Under the pieces are notes generated by a model. It made no database searches. It was not told where the DNA came from and saw nothing but the letters and a program-made list of their open reading frames with translations. Both the position numbers and the translations under genes were made by a program. A stretch of 64,000 nt of DNA from Nitrospina sp052156635 (lineage in GTDB: Bacteria; Nitrospinota; Nitrospinia; Nitrospinales; Nitrospinaceae): assembly GCF_052156635.1 (NCBI RefSeq), contig NZ_JBQKUO010000002.1, positions 1-64,000 on the forward strand, given 5' to 3'. Each line of letters opens with the position of its first letter. The first letter of the stretch is position 1. This document shows, one piece after another, positions 24,991 to 35,158 of this stretch.

Positions 24991-25698
24991 TCACCACACG
25001 GTTGACGTCTTGATCTCCATCACGTGCGCTACCAGCTGGCACACCATGTCCGCGGGAATCGTCCGCGTGTTCAGTGACAGGTCGAAATGCGATGCGTCCT
25101 CGATGTCCTGTTTGAAATGGTGCTGGATGAATTCCTGGCGTTCCCGGTCGATTCGCCGGACCAGGGTTTCCGCCTCCGCCTGCGACATATTTTTCAGGCG
25201 GGCGATGTGCTCTGCGCGGTAAGCAAAAGGCGCGGTGAGCTTCACGAACACGCCATGCGGTTTGTCGGCGAGAATGTAGTGTGCGCCGCGACCGACGAAA
25301 ATTGCGGCTTCGTGAGTGACGATCACCTTCATCAGTTTGGACAGCTTGACCAGGTATTCGTCCGGACGCAGTGCTCCGGATGAGATGAGGTAATGAATCC
25401 ACTGGTCCAACTGGTTGGCATGGTGTTCGTCGAGGGTTTCGATGAAGCTGCGGTTCAGGGCGTCGCGGCTGGCGATGTGGTCCAGCAGGTTGCGGCCGTA
25501 AACCTTCCACTGGAATTTTTTTTCGAAGAGGGGAATCAGTTTTTCTTCCAGGCATCCGTAATCCCGTGAAATGGCGATGAAAGGATAGGCTCCGATGCCC
25601 GGTTCCTTCCCGGACCGGCCGCTTTTTTTGGCTTCCCATTCCTGAATTTTGTCTTCAATGATTTTTTCCGCTATGGACTCCGGCAGGGTTGCAGACAT
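24991..25698 (-). CDS. cytidylate kinase-like protein with degenerate P-loop
   Basis: A 235-residue protein of the cytidylate-kinase-like family (PF13189 type). The family normally begins its core with SRxYGSGGREIA, where GSGG forms the P-loop. Here the stretch is SRDYGCLEEKLIP, so the glycine-rich loop is lost. The rest of the fold remains: AIFVGRGAHYIL, FVKLTAPFAYRAEHIA with its arginine-rich lid (RRIDRERQEFIQ), and a C-terminal LSLNTRTI strand. It may bind nucleotide weakly or not at all. The ATG at 25698 follows AAGGAGGGGAAC. It is monocistronic, 81 bases after the MFS gene. Confidence 0.75.
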   Translation of the reverse strand: MSATLPESIAEKIIEDKIQEWEAKKSGRSGKEPGIGAYPFIAISRDYGCLEEKLIPLFEKKFQWKVYGRNLLDHIASRDALNRSFIETLDEHHANQLDQWIHYLISSGALRPDEYLVKLSKLMKVIVTHEAAIFVGRGAHYILADKPHGVFVKLTAPFAYRAEHIARLKNMSQAEAETLVRRIDRERQEFIQHHFKQDIEDASHFDLSLNTRTIPADMVCQLVAHVMEIKTSTVW

Positions 25699-25897
25699 GT
25701 TCCCCTCCTTAAAGTTGAAGGGTGCCCGATGGTTTCGATTCCACAAGTAATATAGGGTATCCCCTGACATTCCTCAAACATATTTGCCGGAAATTCATCG
25801 GTTTCACCGAAAGAACCTGCCGGAATTTCCGTGAATGCGATAAAATAATAATTCATAATGGACTTCTTTTTTAATCATTCACTCACGACCGCGACCT

Positions 25898-26344
25898 ATG
25901 GATCAAACCCCGCACGAACTTGATGACAAGCTCGACCGACTCGTTGGCAAAATCTCCTTATGGATATCCCTTTTTCTGGCTACAGCCATGACCGTCTGGT
26001 ATGCCATGGCCAACCCACCGGACGGTGATGAGTTGAAACGCATGCGCCTGTTCTTCAAGGAAAATGCAATCAAGGTCGGCGAGTTCCTGCGCATGCCTCA
26101 CGATGAAAAGATAAAGGAAGTAAAAAAGGCAAAGCATCCTTTTTACCATTCCTATATGAAGGCCTCGGAGGTGGAGAAAGGGAAGATCCGCAAAATCTAC
26201 CACGAGTCCATCGACTACACTCCCTACCAGTACTGGTTCAATTTATTTGGACTGTGGATGATCGCTTTTTCCGGGTTCTGGTTTATCGGACTCATGATTC
26301 AGGGGGTGGTCAACCTCGTTCGCCAGCAGAAACCTCCATTGTGA
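25898..26344 (+). CDS. two-span membrane protein of unknown function
   Basis: A 148-residue protein with membrane spans near residues 20-38 (SLWISLFLATAMTVWYAMA) and 112-135 (FGLWMIAFSGFWFIGLMIQGVV). A 70-residue basic loop lies between them (KIKEVKKAKHPFYHSYMKAS). The protein is lysine-rich and short tails face the cytoplasm by the positive-inside rule. The fatty acid hydroxylase gene starts 35 bases after it, which suggests a shared transcript. No family is recognised. Confidence 0.72.
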   Translation: MDQTPHELDDKLDRLVGKISLWISLFLATAMTVWYAMANPPDGDELKRMRLFFKENAIKVGEFLRMPHDEKIKEVKKAKHPFYHSYMKASEVEKGKIRKIYHESIDYTPYQYWFNLFGLWMIAFSGFWFIGLMIQGVVNLVRQQKPPL

Positions 26345-26379
26345 TGCATTGAGAGAATCTGCGCCCAAAGGGGCTTGCC

Positions 26380-27195
26380 ATGAACGTCGACCAGATCCGT
26401 TTTGCCATTTTTCTGGGAGTATTTGTGCTTCTGCTGGGGCTGGAGCGGCTGATCCCGCGTCATCCGACGGTGGATTCCAAGCTGCGGCGGCTGGGTATCA
26501 ATCTCGGTCTCACGGGAGTCAATGTCGTTCTGGTCAAACTGTTTTTAAGCACCGCTGCCGTGGGCGCCGCCGCCTTCGCTGCAGACCGGGGATGGGGGCT
26601 GTTCAATTACCTCGACTGGCCCATGTGGATCGAAGTGGTCCTCACCATCGTGTTCTTCGATTTCATGATTTACCTGCAGCACGTGGTGGTGCATATGATT
26701 CCGTTCTTCTGGCGGTTCCACATCGTGCACCATTCCGACCTGGATCTGGACGTCACTTCCGCCCTGCGTTTTCACCCGGTGGAAATTCTGGGATCGATGC
26801 TGTTCAAGATGGGGCTGGTGCTGGCGATCGGTCCGTCGGTACTTGCGGTGATCATTTTTGAAGCGGTGCTGAACGGCATGGCGCAGTTCACGCATTCCAA
26901 TATTTACATTCCTGAGCCGGTGGACCGTGTGCTTCGCCGCCTGATCGTGACGCCGGACATGCACCGTATCCACCATTCCGAAGAGATGCGTGAGACCAAC
27001 TCCAATTACGGGTTCAACCTGTCCATCTGGGACCGCATGCTGGGGACGTACATTGCCGATGCGCAGAAGGCCCAGCCGGAGATCGTGATCGGCGTGCCCC
27101 AGTACAAGCAGCCGGAGCAGTTGACCTTCGGCCGGGTGGTGATGCTCCCGTTGCAAGCCGGGCCTCAGGGGGCGCCACCGCGGCCCGTCTCATGA
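26380..27195 (+). CDS. sterol desaturase / fatty acid hydroxylase family protein
   Basis: Membrane-embedded diiron oxygenase that hydroxylates or desaturates lipids. The 271 residues have about five hydrophobic segments and the family's histidine boxes: QHVVVHMI, FHIVHHSD, and HRIHHSEEMRETNSNYGFNLSIWDRMLGTY, the last being the family's most conserved tail. The boxes supply the eight metal-ligand histidines. Possible targets are hopanoids, carotenoids or fatty acids; nothing adjacent decides. An ATG at 26380 follows AAAGGGGCTTGCC. Confidence 0.87.
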   Translation: MNVDQIRFAIFLGVFVLLLGLERLIPRHPTVDSKLRRLGINLGLTGVNVVLVKLFLSTAAVGAAAFAADRGWGLFNYLDWPMWIEVVLTIVFFDFMIYLQHVVVHMIPFFWRFHIVHHSDLDLDVTSALRFHPVEILGSMLFKMGLVLAIGPSVLAVIIFEAVLNGMAQFTHSNIYIPEPVDRVLRRLIVTPDMHRIHHSEEMRETNSNYGFNLSIWDRMLGTYIADAQKAQPEIVIGVPQYKQPEQLTFGRVVMLPLQAGPQGAPPRPVS

Positions 27196-27315
27196 TTCTG
27201 GACGCCTGATCAGGCTAAAGAAAGCTCGTCCGGGGCTGGTTGCAGGCCTGATGACGGGCTTGGGCCCGTGTCAGATTTTTCCCATTCTCCAACCCATTCT
27301 TGATAGAATCTGCCA

Positions 27316-27519
27316 ATGTCTGCCAGGTATTACTGGATCAGTTTTATCGTTGTGCTGGTGCTGACGGTTGTCATCAGCTGGCTTCGTCAGACCCGCACGA
27401 AGAAGGAATTTTTCACCATCATGGCCGCCGTGGCCGCGGGCCTGGTCGTCATCGGTCTGCTGATTGCCGGACTGGCGAAACTGCTGGAAACGCTTGGTAT
27501 TGCACAATCCGGATTTTAA
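27316..27519 (+). CDS. small two-span membrane protein
   Basis: Sixty-seven residues with two hydrophobic helices (WISFIVVLVLTVVISWL and FTIMAAVAAGLVVIGLLIAGL) joined by a short basic loop (RQTRTKKE), giving a hairpin. The ATG at 27316 lacks a strong ribosome binding site, although the hydrophobic pattern and codon use look genuine. It lies between the fatty acid hydroxylase and another small membrane protein on the same strand. No family is recognised. Confidence 0.55.
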   Translation: MSARYYWISFIVVLVLTVVISWLRQTRTKKEFFTIMAAVAAGLVVIGLLIAGLAKLLETLGIAQSGF

Positions 27520-27594
27520 TTTTGAACAGGAACGCGCCCGACCGCGGGGTGGGAAGAAAGGTTCTCAACCGGTCATGAGTTACGGAGTGGAAGC

Positions 27595-27819
27595 ATGAGC
27601 ACGAGCAACATGGAATTCAGCCCCATCATGTTCATCATCATGGGAATTGCATTTGTGTTCATTTCCTACTTCATGGGGATGATGATCCATTCCGCCTGGA
27701 TGTACGAAGACTCACCGAAATTGCCTCGCAACAGCAAGAAGGCCTGGATCCTCTGCATGGCCGCAGGGGCGGGGGTGACGGGCTGGATGTTCGCTTACGG
27801 GTATTACGTGAATTTCTAG
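27595..27819 (+). CDS. small two-span membrane protein
   Basis: Seventy-four residues. It begins MSTSNMEFSPIMFIIMGIAF, with a first span rich in methionine and phenylalanine, an exposed segment WMYEDSPKLPRNSKKAW, and a second span ending in FAYGYYVNF. The ATG is preceded by GAGTGGAAGC. It follows the 67-residue membrane gene at a distance of 75 bases and could be co-transcribed. Function unknown. Confidence 0.62.
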   Translation: MSTSNMEFSPIMFIIMGIAFVFISYFMGMMIHSAWMYEDSPKLPRNSKKAWILCMAAGAGVTGWMFAYGYYVNF

Positions 27820-27874
27820 GCAGGTCCCGCCAAAGCAGGGAAGGGCTGCACCCGGCCCGGTCCCCAGACTTCTT

Positions 27875-28225
27875 TCAACTCGCCAGAATATCGATCAGCC
27901 GCTCGCACTCGTTTTTGTATTCCTGGATGTCCTGTTTCTCCTGCTCGTCCAGGTCGTCCGTCATGTTTTCTTCCAGCAGTTCGATGGCATCGTTCAGACC
28001 GCCGGCGGCGATGTCCAGTTCGTGTTCCACCAGGGCGTAAATGGAAGGATTGGCGCGCAGTTTGTCGTACACACGGGTGTACTTCGCCTTGTATTCCATG
28101 ATGTCGCGTTTCTTCTTCTCAGGCAGGTTCGTTTTCAGTTCCATGTTGATATCGGAGATAGCATCGTTCAAGGCCATCTTGATGGTTTCGATATCCTTTG
28201 CATTGATGGATGCCAGCGATTTCAT
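27875..28225 (-). CDS. hypothetical helical protein
   Basis: A 116-residue soluble, highly helical and charged protein. It contains two similar halves: ALNDAISDINMELKTNLPEKKKRDIMEYKAKYTRVYDKL and, later, GLNDAIELLEENMTDDLDEQEKQDIQEYKNECERLIDIL. The second repeats the pattern of the first, so it probably arose by internal duplication and folds as paired helical hairpins. The ATG at 28225 follows GGAAGGAACC. It is monocistronic between a convergent small gene and the Hsp20 terminator. No function can be assigned. Confidence 0.75.
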   Translation of the reverse strand: MKSLASINAKDIETIKMALNDAISDINMELKTNLPEKKKRDIMEYKAKYTRVYDKLRANPSIYALVEHELDIAAGGLNDAIELLEENMTDDLDEQEKQDIQEYKNECERLIDILAS

Positions 28226-28332
28226 TCGGTTCCTTCCATTCTAATTTCTGCGGGGTTGGCAATGGGGCAGGAAGGTGACCCGTGGGGCCCCGTTTCCTGA
28301 CCTCATTATATGAAGAAAACCGGCGAAAAAAA

Positions 28333-28361
28333 AGCCCGCGTTTCCTCAGGAAACGCGGGCT
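28333..28361 (-). terminator. terminator of the Hsp20 gene
   Basis: A perfect 12-base stem, GCCCGCGTTTCC (28334-28345) and GGAAACGCGGGC (28349-28360), with loop TCA. On the minus strand it is followed by eight Ts. Confidence 0.9.
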
Positions 28362-28374
28362 CTGGTTGGGGAGG

Positions 28375-28827
28375 TTACGCGTTGTTGACCTTGATTTGCA
28401 CGGAGCGCGGCTTCATTTCTTCCTTTTTCGGAAGATTGACGGTCAACATGCCGTGCTCCAGGGTGGCCTCGACGTTTTCAGGGTCGATGCCGTCACCCAG
28501 GGTGAAGGAACGTTCAAACCTGGTTTGGCTGAACTCCCTCAGGTGATACTTTTCGTTTTCGGACTTGGATTCCGATTCACGGCTGCCCTTGACGGTCAGT
28601 CGCCCGTCATGGATACCGATATCGATCTCATCCTGTTTCCAGCCGGGAACGGCCGCGGTCAGGATGTAGCGGTCTTCTTTTTCCTCGATGTTGCAGCGCA
28701 GGGATTCCTGCATCTTGGATACCGGCTCCCACAGCGGGGCCCACGGGCTCATCCGGCCGAAAAAATCAGCATCCTCGAAAAACTTGTCCATGTAGGTTTT
28801 GGGAGTGTAATTCACAATCTTGCTCAT
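28375..28827 (-). CDS. small heat shock protein Hsp20
   Basis: A 150-residue alpha-crystallin-type chaperone that holds unfolding proteins in soluble oligomers. The alpha-crystallin domain spans roughly residues 40-140: YILTAAVPGWKQDEIDIGIHDGRLTV, then FERSFTLGDGIDPENVEATLEHGMLTVNLPK, the classic GxLxxxxPK end. The C-terminal tail is short and has VQIKV as a possible I-x-I/V-type motif. A sigma-70-like promoter lies upstream and a strong terminator follows. No CIRCE element is seen next to it, unlike groES. Confidence 0.93.
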   Translation of the reverse strand: MSKIVNYTPKTYMDKFFEDADFFGRMSPWAPLWEPVSKMQESLRCNIEEKEDRYILTAAVPGWKQDEIDIGIHDGRLTVKGSRESESKSENEKYHLREFSQTRFERSFTLGDGIDPENVEATLEHGMLTVNLPKKEEMKPRSVQIKVNNA

Positions 28828-28918
28828 GTTCTTCCTCCAAAGGATACGGGTTAACGCATTGCTTGGGTCCAGAATGGAGGATTCGGTACCGAACCGTGTC
28901 TCTCAACCTTCTGTTCAA

Positions 28919-28946
28919 TAAATAAGATGTTTCGCGGGGGTGTCAA
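28919..28946 (-). promoter_or_regulatory. promoter of the Hsp20 gene
   Basis: On the minus strand, TTGACA (28946-28941), 16 bases, TATTTA (28924-28919), about 90 bases before the start codon. The -35 box reads CTTGACA, compatible with sigma-70 and partly with a heat-shock sigma factor, but no CCCCAT -10 is present. Confidence 0.5.
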
Positions 28947-29075
28947 GCTGGTCGTGATTTTTTTTAAGGGAGCCGGTACGGGCTTAAAAATTAAGTGGTT
29001 TCGGGGGGATACCGTTTCTGGGGAGGATGGAAAGGAAGAAAGGACGGGGTCCCTCCTGGAGGGGCCATGCGGGGG

Positions 29076-29426
29076 TCACCTGCTCTCGCGGGCTTCTCGG
29101 TAAACGCTTTCGAGAACCTCTTTCAACCGCGTGCGGCCGGCATCGGAGGCGTGGAGCAGAACCCACCAGAACCGGTCCATCAATTGCTGGATCTCCGCCG
29201 GGGTCATCCCGGGCACCAGCCGCTTCGGCTCATGGCCCTCCATGATCCATTCGTAGCGCAAATTGTAGTGCCGGCTGAGTTTCTCCGCCCAGGTGTTGGG
29301 AAAGCGCCCCCGCTTTTTCGCGCCGGATACGGAACTCTGCCGGATTCCCAGGAAACGTGCCAGCTCTTCCTGCGTCTGCAAATCGGTTTCCAGGCGGATG
29401 CGGTTGAACGCGTCAGTGAATCCCAT
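29076..29426 (-). CDS. CI-repressor-like helix-turn-helix protein
   Basis: A 116-residue DNA-binding protein. Residues 1-65 form a phage-CI-type helix-turn-helix: TQEELARFLGIRQSSVSGAK, followed by WAEKLSRHYNLRYEWIMEG, which is the hallmark of the Bac_CI_repr N-domain. The C-terminal half is a helical segment with no S24 protease domain, so it cannot be a self-cleaving repressor. No other phage gene is near. A pair of phased direct repeats lies in its promoter region (29471-29488) and may be its own operator. Confidence 0.75.
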   Translation of the reverse strand: MGFTDAFNRIRLETDLQTQEELARFLGIRQSSVSGAKKRGRFPNTWAEKLSRHYNLRYEWIMEGHEPKRLVPGMTPAEIQQLMDRFWWVLLHASDAGRTRLKEVLESVYREARESR

Positions 29427-29470
29427 GCGTCGAATCGGTGGTGTTCCAGGCCTAATAATAAGTTGTTTTT

Positions 29471-29488
29471 ATTTGTGTTATATTTGTG
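29471..29488. promoter_or_regulatory. phased direct repeat upstream of the CI-like regulator
   Basis: ATTTGTG occurs at 29471-29477 and again at 29482-29488, exactly 11 bases apart (one helical turn), 45-62 bases before the start codon of the regulator at 29426. An operator for the regulator itself is the simplest guess. Confidence 0.35.
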
Positions 29489-29682
29489 GTCGATTCCGGG
29501 GTCCTTCGAAACTCAATTGTCTCCACATGATTTTTTATAGGATGAAGCTATAAAAATTCACTCCTCATGGAGCCCGTTTTTGGCTGTACGCAATTGATTG
29601 TTGCGGCGCTCCCCCAAACAACTAATATTGATAGTGGAGATTCTTGAACCCTGTATTTGCCCGGACCGGGCGGAGGTGCCAG

Positions 29683-29862
29683 ATGGTGAAGCGAGGGAGT
29701 GGTTTGCTGTTGTGCGTGTTGCTGGTCTTTATTTTGGGAATGGGTTGTTCGACGGTTGCCCCGAACCATGTGGCTCCCTCCCAATCGGGTGAATACAAAA
29801 ACGGGGACAAAAACCTGTACAAAAACCCCGAATTCGAGCACGACGAACGTCGTATGGATTGA
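29683..29862 (+). CDS. small lipoprotein
   Basis: A 59-residue lipoprotein: a basic start (MVKRGSG), a hydrophobic helix and the lipobox LGMGC, after which only 36 polar residues remain (VAPNHVAPSQSGEYKNGDKN and so on, ending HDERRMD). The ATG at 29683 follows GGAGGTGCCAG; the open frame opens earlier at a TTG. It is a complete gene with its own strong terminator at 29911-29937. No family is recognised; it is too small to be an enzyme. Confidence 0.75.
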   Translation: MVKRGSGLLLCVLLVFILGMGCSTVAPNHVAPSQSGEYKNGDKNLYKNPEFEHDERRMD

Positions 29863-29910
29863 CGATGAGTGGGCTCCCTGGCTCACTTGAAACGAATCCG
29901 CAGGAAACGA

Positions 29911-29942
29911 AAGAGGCCGGTACGCATCCGGCCTCTTTTGTT
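29911..29942 (+). terminator. terminator after the small lipoprotein gene
   Basis: A 10-base stem AAGAGGCCGG (29911-29920) / CCGGCCTCTT (29928-29937) with a 7-base loop, followed by TTG and five Ts. It lies between the lipoprotein gene and the end of the convergent M48 protease gene. Confidence 0.85.
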
Positions 29943-29964
29943 TTTCCTTTTCATTTTGGTTTTC

Positions 29965-30636
29965 TCACACACCCTTCTGAATTTCTGGTGGCTCCCCCAT
30001 GGCCTCAATCCGCGCAATGCGTTCAGCAAACGAAGGGTGGCTGGCCGATTCCGTCAACGGTGCGTCCTGCAGGTGTGCCTGCATCCATTTCAAGAAATCG
30101 ATGTACTCTGTTTTACCCAGTCCCAGCTTCTCCAGGTAACGCACCGCCAGCCGGTCCGCCTCGAACTCATGCTCCCGGCTCATGGCGGCGACTTCGGGAT
30201 CCATCCCCCCGGGAACATGGCGTGCGCTGTTTTTGTAATCATCGTGGTTGAACAGCGACTGGAACCACTGCACGTAGGTCTTGGTCGCTTTCTTCAAAAA
30301 GTGTTCGGACTGAATGTGGGCCATCTCGTGTGCGGCGATGCTCAACAGGTGCGGTTGGCCGGCGCGGCCCAGTGCATTCAGAAGGTCTTCCGTGATGTGC
30401 ACGCGGTGATCGAACGTGGTCCACGCATTGGACAGCCGGTCCTTGTAAACCACGCCTTCAAATTCCTCGCCGGGAAAATTTTTCGCGGCGATCTGGTCGA
30501 TGCTCTCCTGCCAGCGGTTTTCTCCGGCGCAGGTACCGGGGCCGCAGGGAAGTTGCGCCATCTGCGCTGCGCAGGCGGATTGAAAGGTCAGCAGGATCAA
30601 CAGCAGGCTTCGTTTCATCGCACGGTTCAGGTTCAT
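29965..30636 (-). CDS. M48-family zinc metalloprotease, exported
   Basis: A 223-residue protease of the Oma1/HtpX/BepA superfamily. The zinc-binding motif HEMAH (AAHEMAHIQSEH) and the third ligand in EHEFEADRLAV are both present. The N-terminus is a signal or lipoprotein signal sequence (RSLLLILLTFQSACAAQ), so it acts outside the cytoplasm. There is no TPR domain, unlike BepA. Starts at 30636 or 30618 are both possible. It lies behind the tRNA gene on the minus strand but separated from it by 240 bases. Confidence 0.82.
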   Translation of the reverse strand: MNLNRAMKRSLLLILLTFQSACAAQMAQLPCGPGTCAGENRWQESIDQIAAKNFPGEEFEGVVYKDRLSNAWTTFDHRVHITEDLLNALGRAGQPHLLSIAAHEMAHIQSEHFLKKATKTYVQWFQSLFNHDDYKNSARHVPGGMDPEVAAMSREHEFEADRLAVRYLEKLGLGKTEYIDFLKWMQAHLQDAPLTESASHPSFAERIARIEAMGEPPEIQKGV

Positions 30637-30878
30637 CCGTTCACTCGAAATTTGGATCAAGATGGAAGGGGTGCTGTAAACAGGCCCCGTTTTCATTGCC
30701 TTCAATATGGCGGCGGCCGGAGAGGGTTTTATGCGGGGATTGTGAGATTTTTGTTTGGGCGGGAAAATGCAGGGGAGGGGCCGATCGGGCCGCAGTCCGT
30801 GCAAAACCATAAAAAAAAGACCCGGGAGCGCGGGGCACCCGGGCCTTCTTTCCTTAATATATAAATCTGTAGCGTATG

Positions 30879-30955
30879 TGGTGGGCCCACCAGGATTCGA
30901 ACCTGGGACCATCCGGTTATGAGCCGGGGGCTCTGACCAACTGAGCTATGGGCCC
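30879..30955 (-). tRNA. tRNA with CAU anticodon, probably tRNA-Ile2 (lysidine-modified)
   Basis: A 77-base tRNA including encoded CCA. It starts GGGCCCATAGCTCAG, has anticodon loop CTCATAA and T-arm GGTTCGAATCC. The acceptor stem pairs perfectly (GGGCCCA/TGGGCCC). CAU could be elongator Met or minor Ile. Pairs C4-G69 and C5-G68, known TilS determinants of tRNA-Ile2 in E. coli, are present, and the loop is not the initiator type, so Ile2 is favoured. The outermost anticodon-stem pair is a C-A mismatch. It starts only 8 bases after the rpoD stop. Confidence 0.88.
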
Positions 30956-30963
30956 GAAAGCGG

Positions 30964-32727
<1,764 letters not shown>

Positions 32728-32788
32728 GAGGTCCGACTCTCCTGTGTTATGAATTCCAACGGTTTCTAATAAATAGGATGCAAATAAC

Positions 32789-34555
32789 TCAATCGGGTAT
32801 CAGGGAGAATTGCATTTTCCTCACCTGGCTGTGCAGTTCCCGGGAAAGGTCGTTGTCCCCGGCCTGCATCGCTTCATTGCGCTGGCGCCTCAATTTGTTG
32901 ATTTCGTCCTGGACCGATCTCCTGCGGATATCGAGAATACAGTCTGAAACCGCCTGTTTCAGGTTGTCGAAGGTGAGCGGCGCGAGCCCGATGCGGGTCA
33001 GCACGGATTTCACCTCCACATCCTCAACATGGTCCAACAGGCGGTGAAGCGCAAGCGGTTGATCGTCATCAATCAATTGGTAAAGAAATTGGGCGGTTTT
33101 TCGGCATTCCGGACGTCGGAATCCATCGAGGTCCACCGAGCGGCGAATTTCCACCGCCGCCTCGGCATCCGCCAGCATGAGGTGGAGCAGGTACCACTCC
33201 GGGCTGTGCGCCACAGGCTGTTCCCGCACCGGCGGTTTGACCCGGGGTTTGTTTTCCGCCAGCGTTTTCCTCAGTTCGTCCAAAAGGGCCCGGTCTTCCA
33301 CCCCCACGGTTTCGGCGATGTATCGCACGTATTCACTGCGTTCGACCGCGTTCGTCACCTTGGTGAGAAGCGGCAGGAGACGGTTGATGAGGTCCAGTTT
33401 CGCCTCCGGTGTTTTGGGCGGCGAACTCTGAATGGCTTTCTGCACCACGAAGTGTATGTAGGGCGGCGCCTGCTCCACCCGCGACAACAACGCTCCCGCT
33501 CCCTGGTCACGGATGAGGGAATCCGGGTCCTCTCCCTCCGGCAGGGCCACCATGTAGACGTTGAGCCCCTGTTCCTTGAACACCTCGAACGCCCGGGCTG
33601 CGGCCTGCAGACCCGCGTTGTCGGCATCGAAAACCAGCACGGCGTTATGGGTGTACTGCTTCAGCATGGCCGCCTGCTGGGATGTGAGGGCCGTACCGCA
33701 GGTGGCGACGGTGTTCTGCATGCCCGCCTGCCAGGCGCGTAGCTGGTCGAAGTAGCCCTCGACGACCAGCACCCGGTCATGCTGGCGAATGGCGCTTTTG
33801 GCCATGTTGAGGCCGAACAGGTGTTTTCCTTTTTTATAAGCCGGAGTTTCGGAACTGTTCAGGTATTTTGGTTCCCCGTCCCCCAGCACGCGGCCGCCAA
33901 AACCGATGACCTGTCCCTGCACGTCCCGGATGGGGAAGATGATGCGCCCACGGAAGCGGTCGTATTCGACGCCCTTTTCCTGGTTGCGAACGATCAGCCC
34001 GTATTTTTCCAGCTGCGCGCGGGTGCATTTGGTTTTCTTTTCGAGGTGCGTCAGGAGGCCCCGCCATTCGTCCGGTACCCAGCCGAGCTGATACGCATCG
34101 ATCACGCCATCATCAAAGCCGCGCGACTCCAGGTATTTCCGCGCGGGTTTGCCGAGCTGGGGGTGTTTCAGGTTTTGCGCGAAGTATTCGGCGGACAGGG
34201 AGTTGACGTGAAGCAGGGTTTCCCGTTCAGACGGCTGGCTGGAGGAACGCAGGGCGGATTCCGGGATGGTGACGTGGTAGCGCGCCGCCAGCTTCCTCAC
34301 CGCCTCGACGAAAGTGAGGTCCTCCAGTTCCATCAGGAATTTGAACGCATTGCCCCCCGCACCGCAACCGAAGCAATGATAGATCTGCTTGTCCGGGCTG
34401 GCGGTGAACGACGGGGTTTTCTCCTGATGGAACGGGCACAGCCCCTTGTAGTTCTTGCCCGCTTTTTTCAGGTGAACGAAGTCCGAGACCACATCGATGA
34501 TGTCGGCCCGCTGGCGCACGTCTTCAATGACCTGTTCCGGAATATGCTGTTTCAA
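32789..34555 (-). CDS. dnaG: DNA primase
   Basis: Synthesises RNA primers for replication. The 588-residue protein has the CHC2 zinc finger (LCPFHQEKTPSF, IYHCFGCG), the RNA-polymerase domain (LGKPARKYLESRGF), and the Toprim domain (VLVVEGYFDQLRAWQAG, AVLVFDADNAGLQAA with its acidic metal ligands). A C-terminal helicase-binding region follows. It is the middle gene of the macromolecular synthesis operon. The start at 34555 matches the family's normal N-terminus (PEQVIEDVRQRADIIDVV). Confidence 0.96.
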   Translation of the reverse strand: MKQHIPEQVIEDVRQRADIIDVVSDFVHLKKAGKNYKGLCPFHQEKTPSFTASPDKQIYHCFGCGAGGNAFKFLMELEDLTFVEAVRKLAARYHVTIPESALRSSSQPSERETLLHVNSLSAEYFAQNLKHPQLGKPARKYLESRGFDDGVIDAYQLGWVPDEWRGLLTHLEKKTKCTRAQLEKYGLIVRNQEKGVEYDRFRGRIIFPIRDVQGQVIGFGGRVLGDGEPKYLNSSETPAYKKGKHLFGLNMAKSAIRQHDRVLVVEGYFDQLRAWQAGMQNTVATCGTALTSQQAAMLKQYTHNAVLVFDADNAGLQAAARAFEVFKEQGLNVYMVALPEGEDPDSLIRDQGAGALLSRVEQAPPYIHFVVQKAIQSSPPKTPEAKLDLINRLLPLLTKVTNAVERSEYVRYIAETVGVEDRALLDELRKTLAENKPRVKPPVREQPVAHSPEWYLLHLMLADAEAAVEIRRSVDLDGFRRPECRKTAQFLYQLIDDDQPLALHRLLDHVEDVEVKSVLTRIGLAPLTFDNLKQAVSDCILDIRRRSVQDEINKLRRQRNEAMQAGDNDLSRELHSQVRKMQFSLIPD

Positions 34556-34659
34556 CGATCACGAACCGGCTTCAAGGATTGATGGTTGAGAACCCCCGCA
34601 GGTGCCCGGGGTTCCATTGCCAAAAAGTTGTGTGGGACTGAGGGTGCACCCGGGAGGCG

Positions 34660-35106
34660 TCACCCCGCCAGCATTTCCGTAACAAGAGAGCGAATCTGCT
34701 CTCCATCCGCCCGGCCTTTGAACTCCGGGGCGACCACCTTCATTACCTTGCCCATGTCTTTGGGGGATTGCGCGCCGGTTTCGGCGATGACTTCCTGAAT
34801 GCGCTTTCGCAAGGTGTCTTCCCCCACCTGTTCCGGCAGATAACCTGCCAGAATGACCATTTCCTGCTCTTCCTTTTCTTTCAGATCGGCACGGCCGCCT
34901 TTTTCGTAAAGCGCCGCGGCTTCTTTTCTTTTTTTTATCTGGGTGGACAAGAGGGCGGTGATTTCCTCGTCCTCAAGTTCTTTGCGGAGATCGATTTCCC
35001 TGTTTTTGATTTCAGCAGAAACCAGGCGCAAGGTCTCGACCTTGAGAGATTGCTTTGATTTCAGGGCCTCTTTGAGGTCCTGGAGGAGCTTGTCTTTGAG
35101 TCCCAT
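34660..35106 (-). CDS. yqeY: GatB/YqeY domain protein
   Basis: A 148-residue protein with the YqeY domain that is also found at the C-terminus of GatB, where it contacts tRNA. It has LKDKLLQDLKEALKSKQ at the N-terminus, LKEKEEQEMVILAGYLPEQ in the middle and PKDMGKVMKVVAPEFKGRADG near the end, all typical. The exact role is unknown. It is the first gene of yqeY-dnaG-rpoD. An open frame starts at a TTG, but the ATG at 35106 after AAAAGGGTT is preferred. Confidence 0.9.
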   Translation of the reverse strand: MGLKDKLLQDLKEALKSKQSLKVETLRLVSAEIKNREIDLRKELEDEEITALLSTQIKKRKEAAALYEKGGRADLKEKEEQEMVILAGYLPEQVGEDTLRKRIQEVIAETGAQSPKDMGKVMKVVAPEFKGRADGEQIRSLVTEMLAG

Positions 35107-35129
35107 AACCCTTTTCAAATAAACAAGAA

Positions 35130-35158
35130 AATATAGGGCCGGGTGCGGATTTTGTCAA
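35130..35158 (-). promoter_or_regulatory. sigma-70 promoter of yqeY-dnaG-rpoD
   Basis: On the minus strand, TTGACA (35158-35153), 17 bases, TATATT (35135-35130). The start of transcription lies near 35123, about 17 bases before the ATG of yqeY. Confidence 0.78.
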
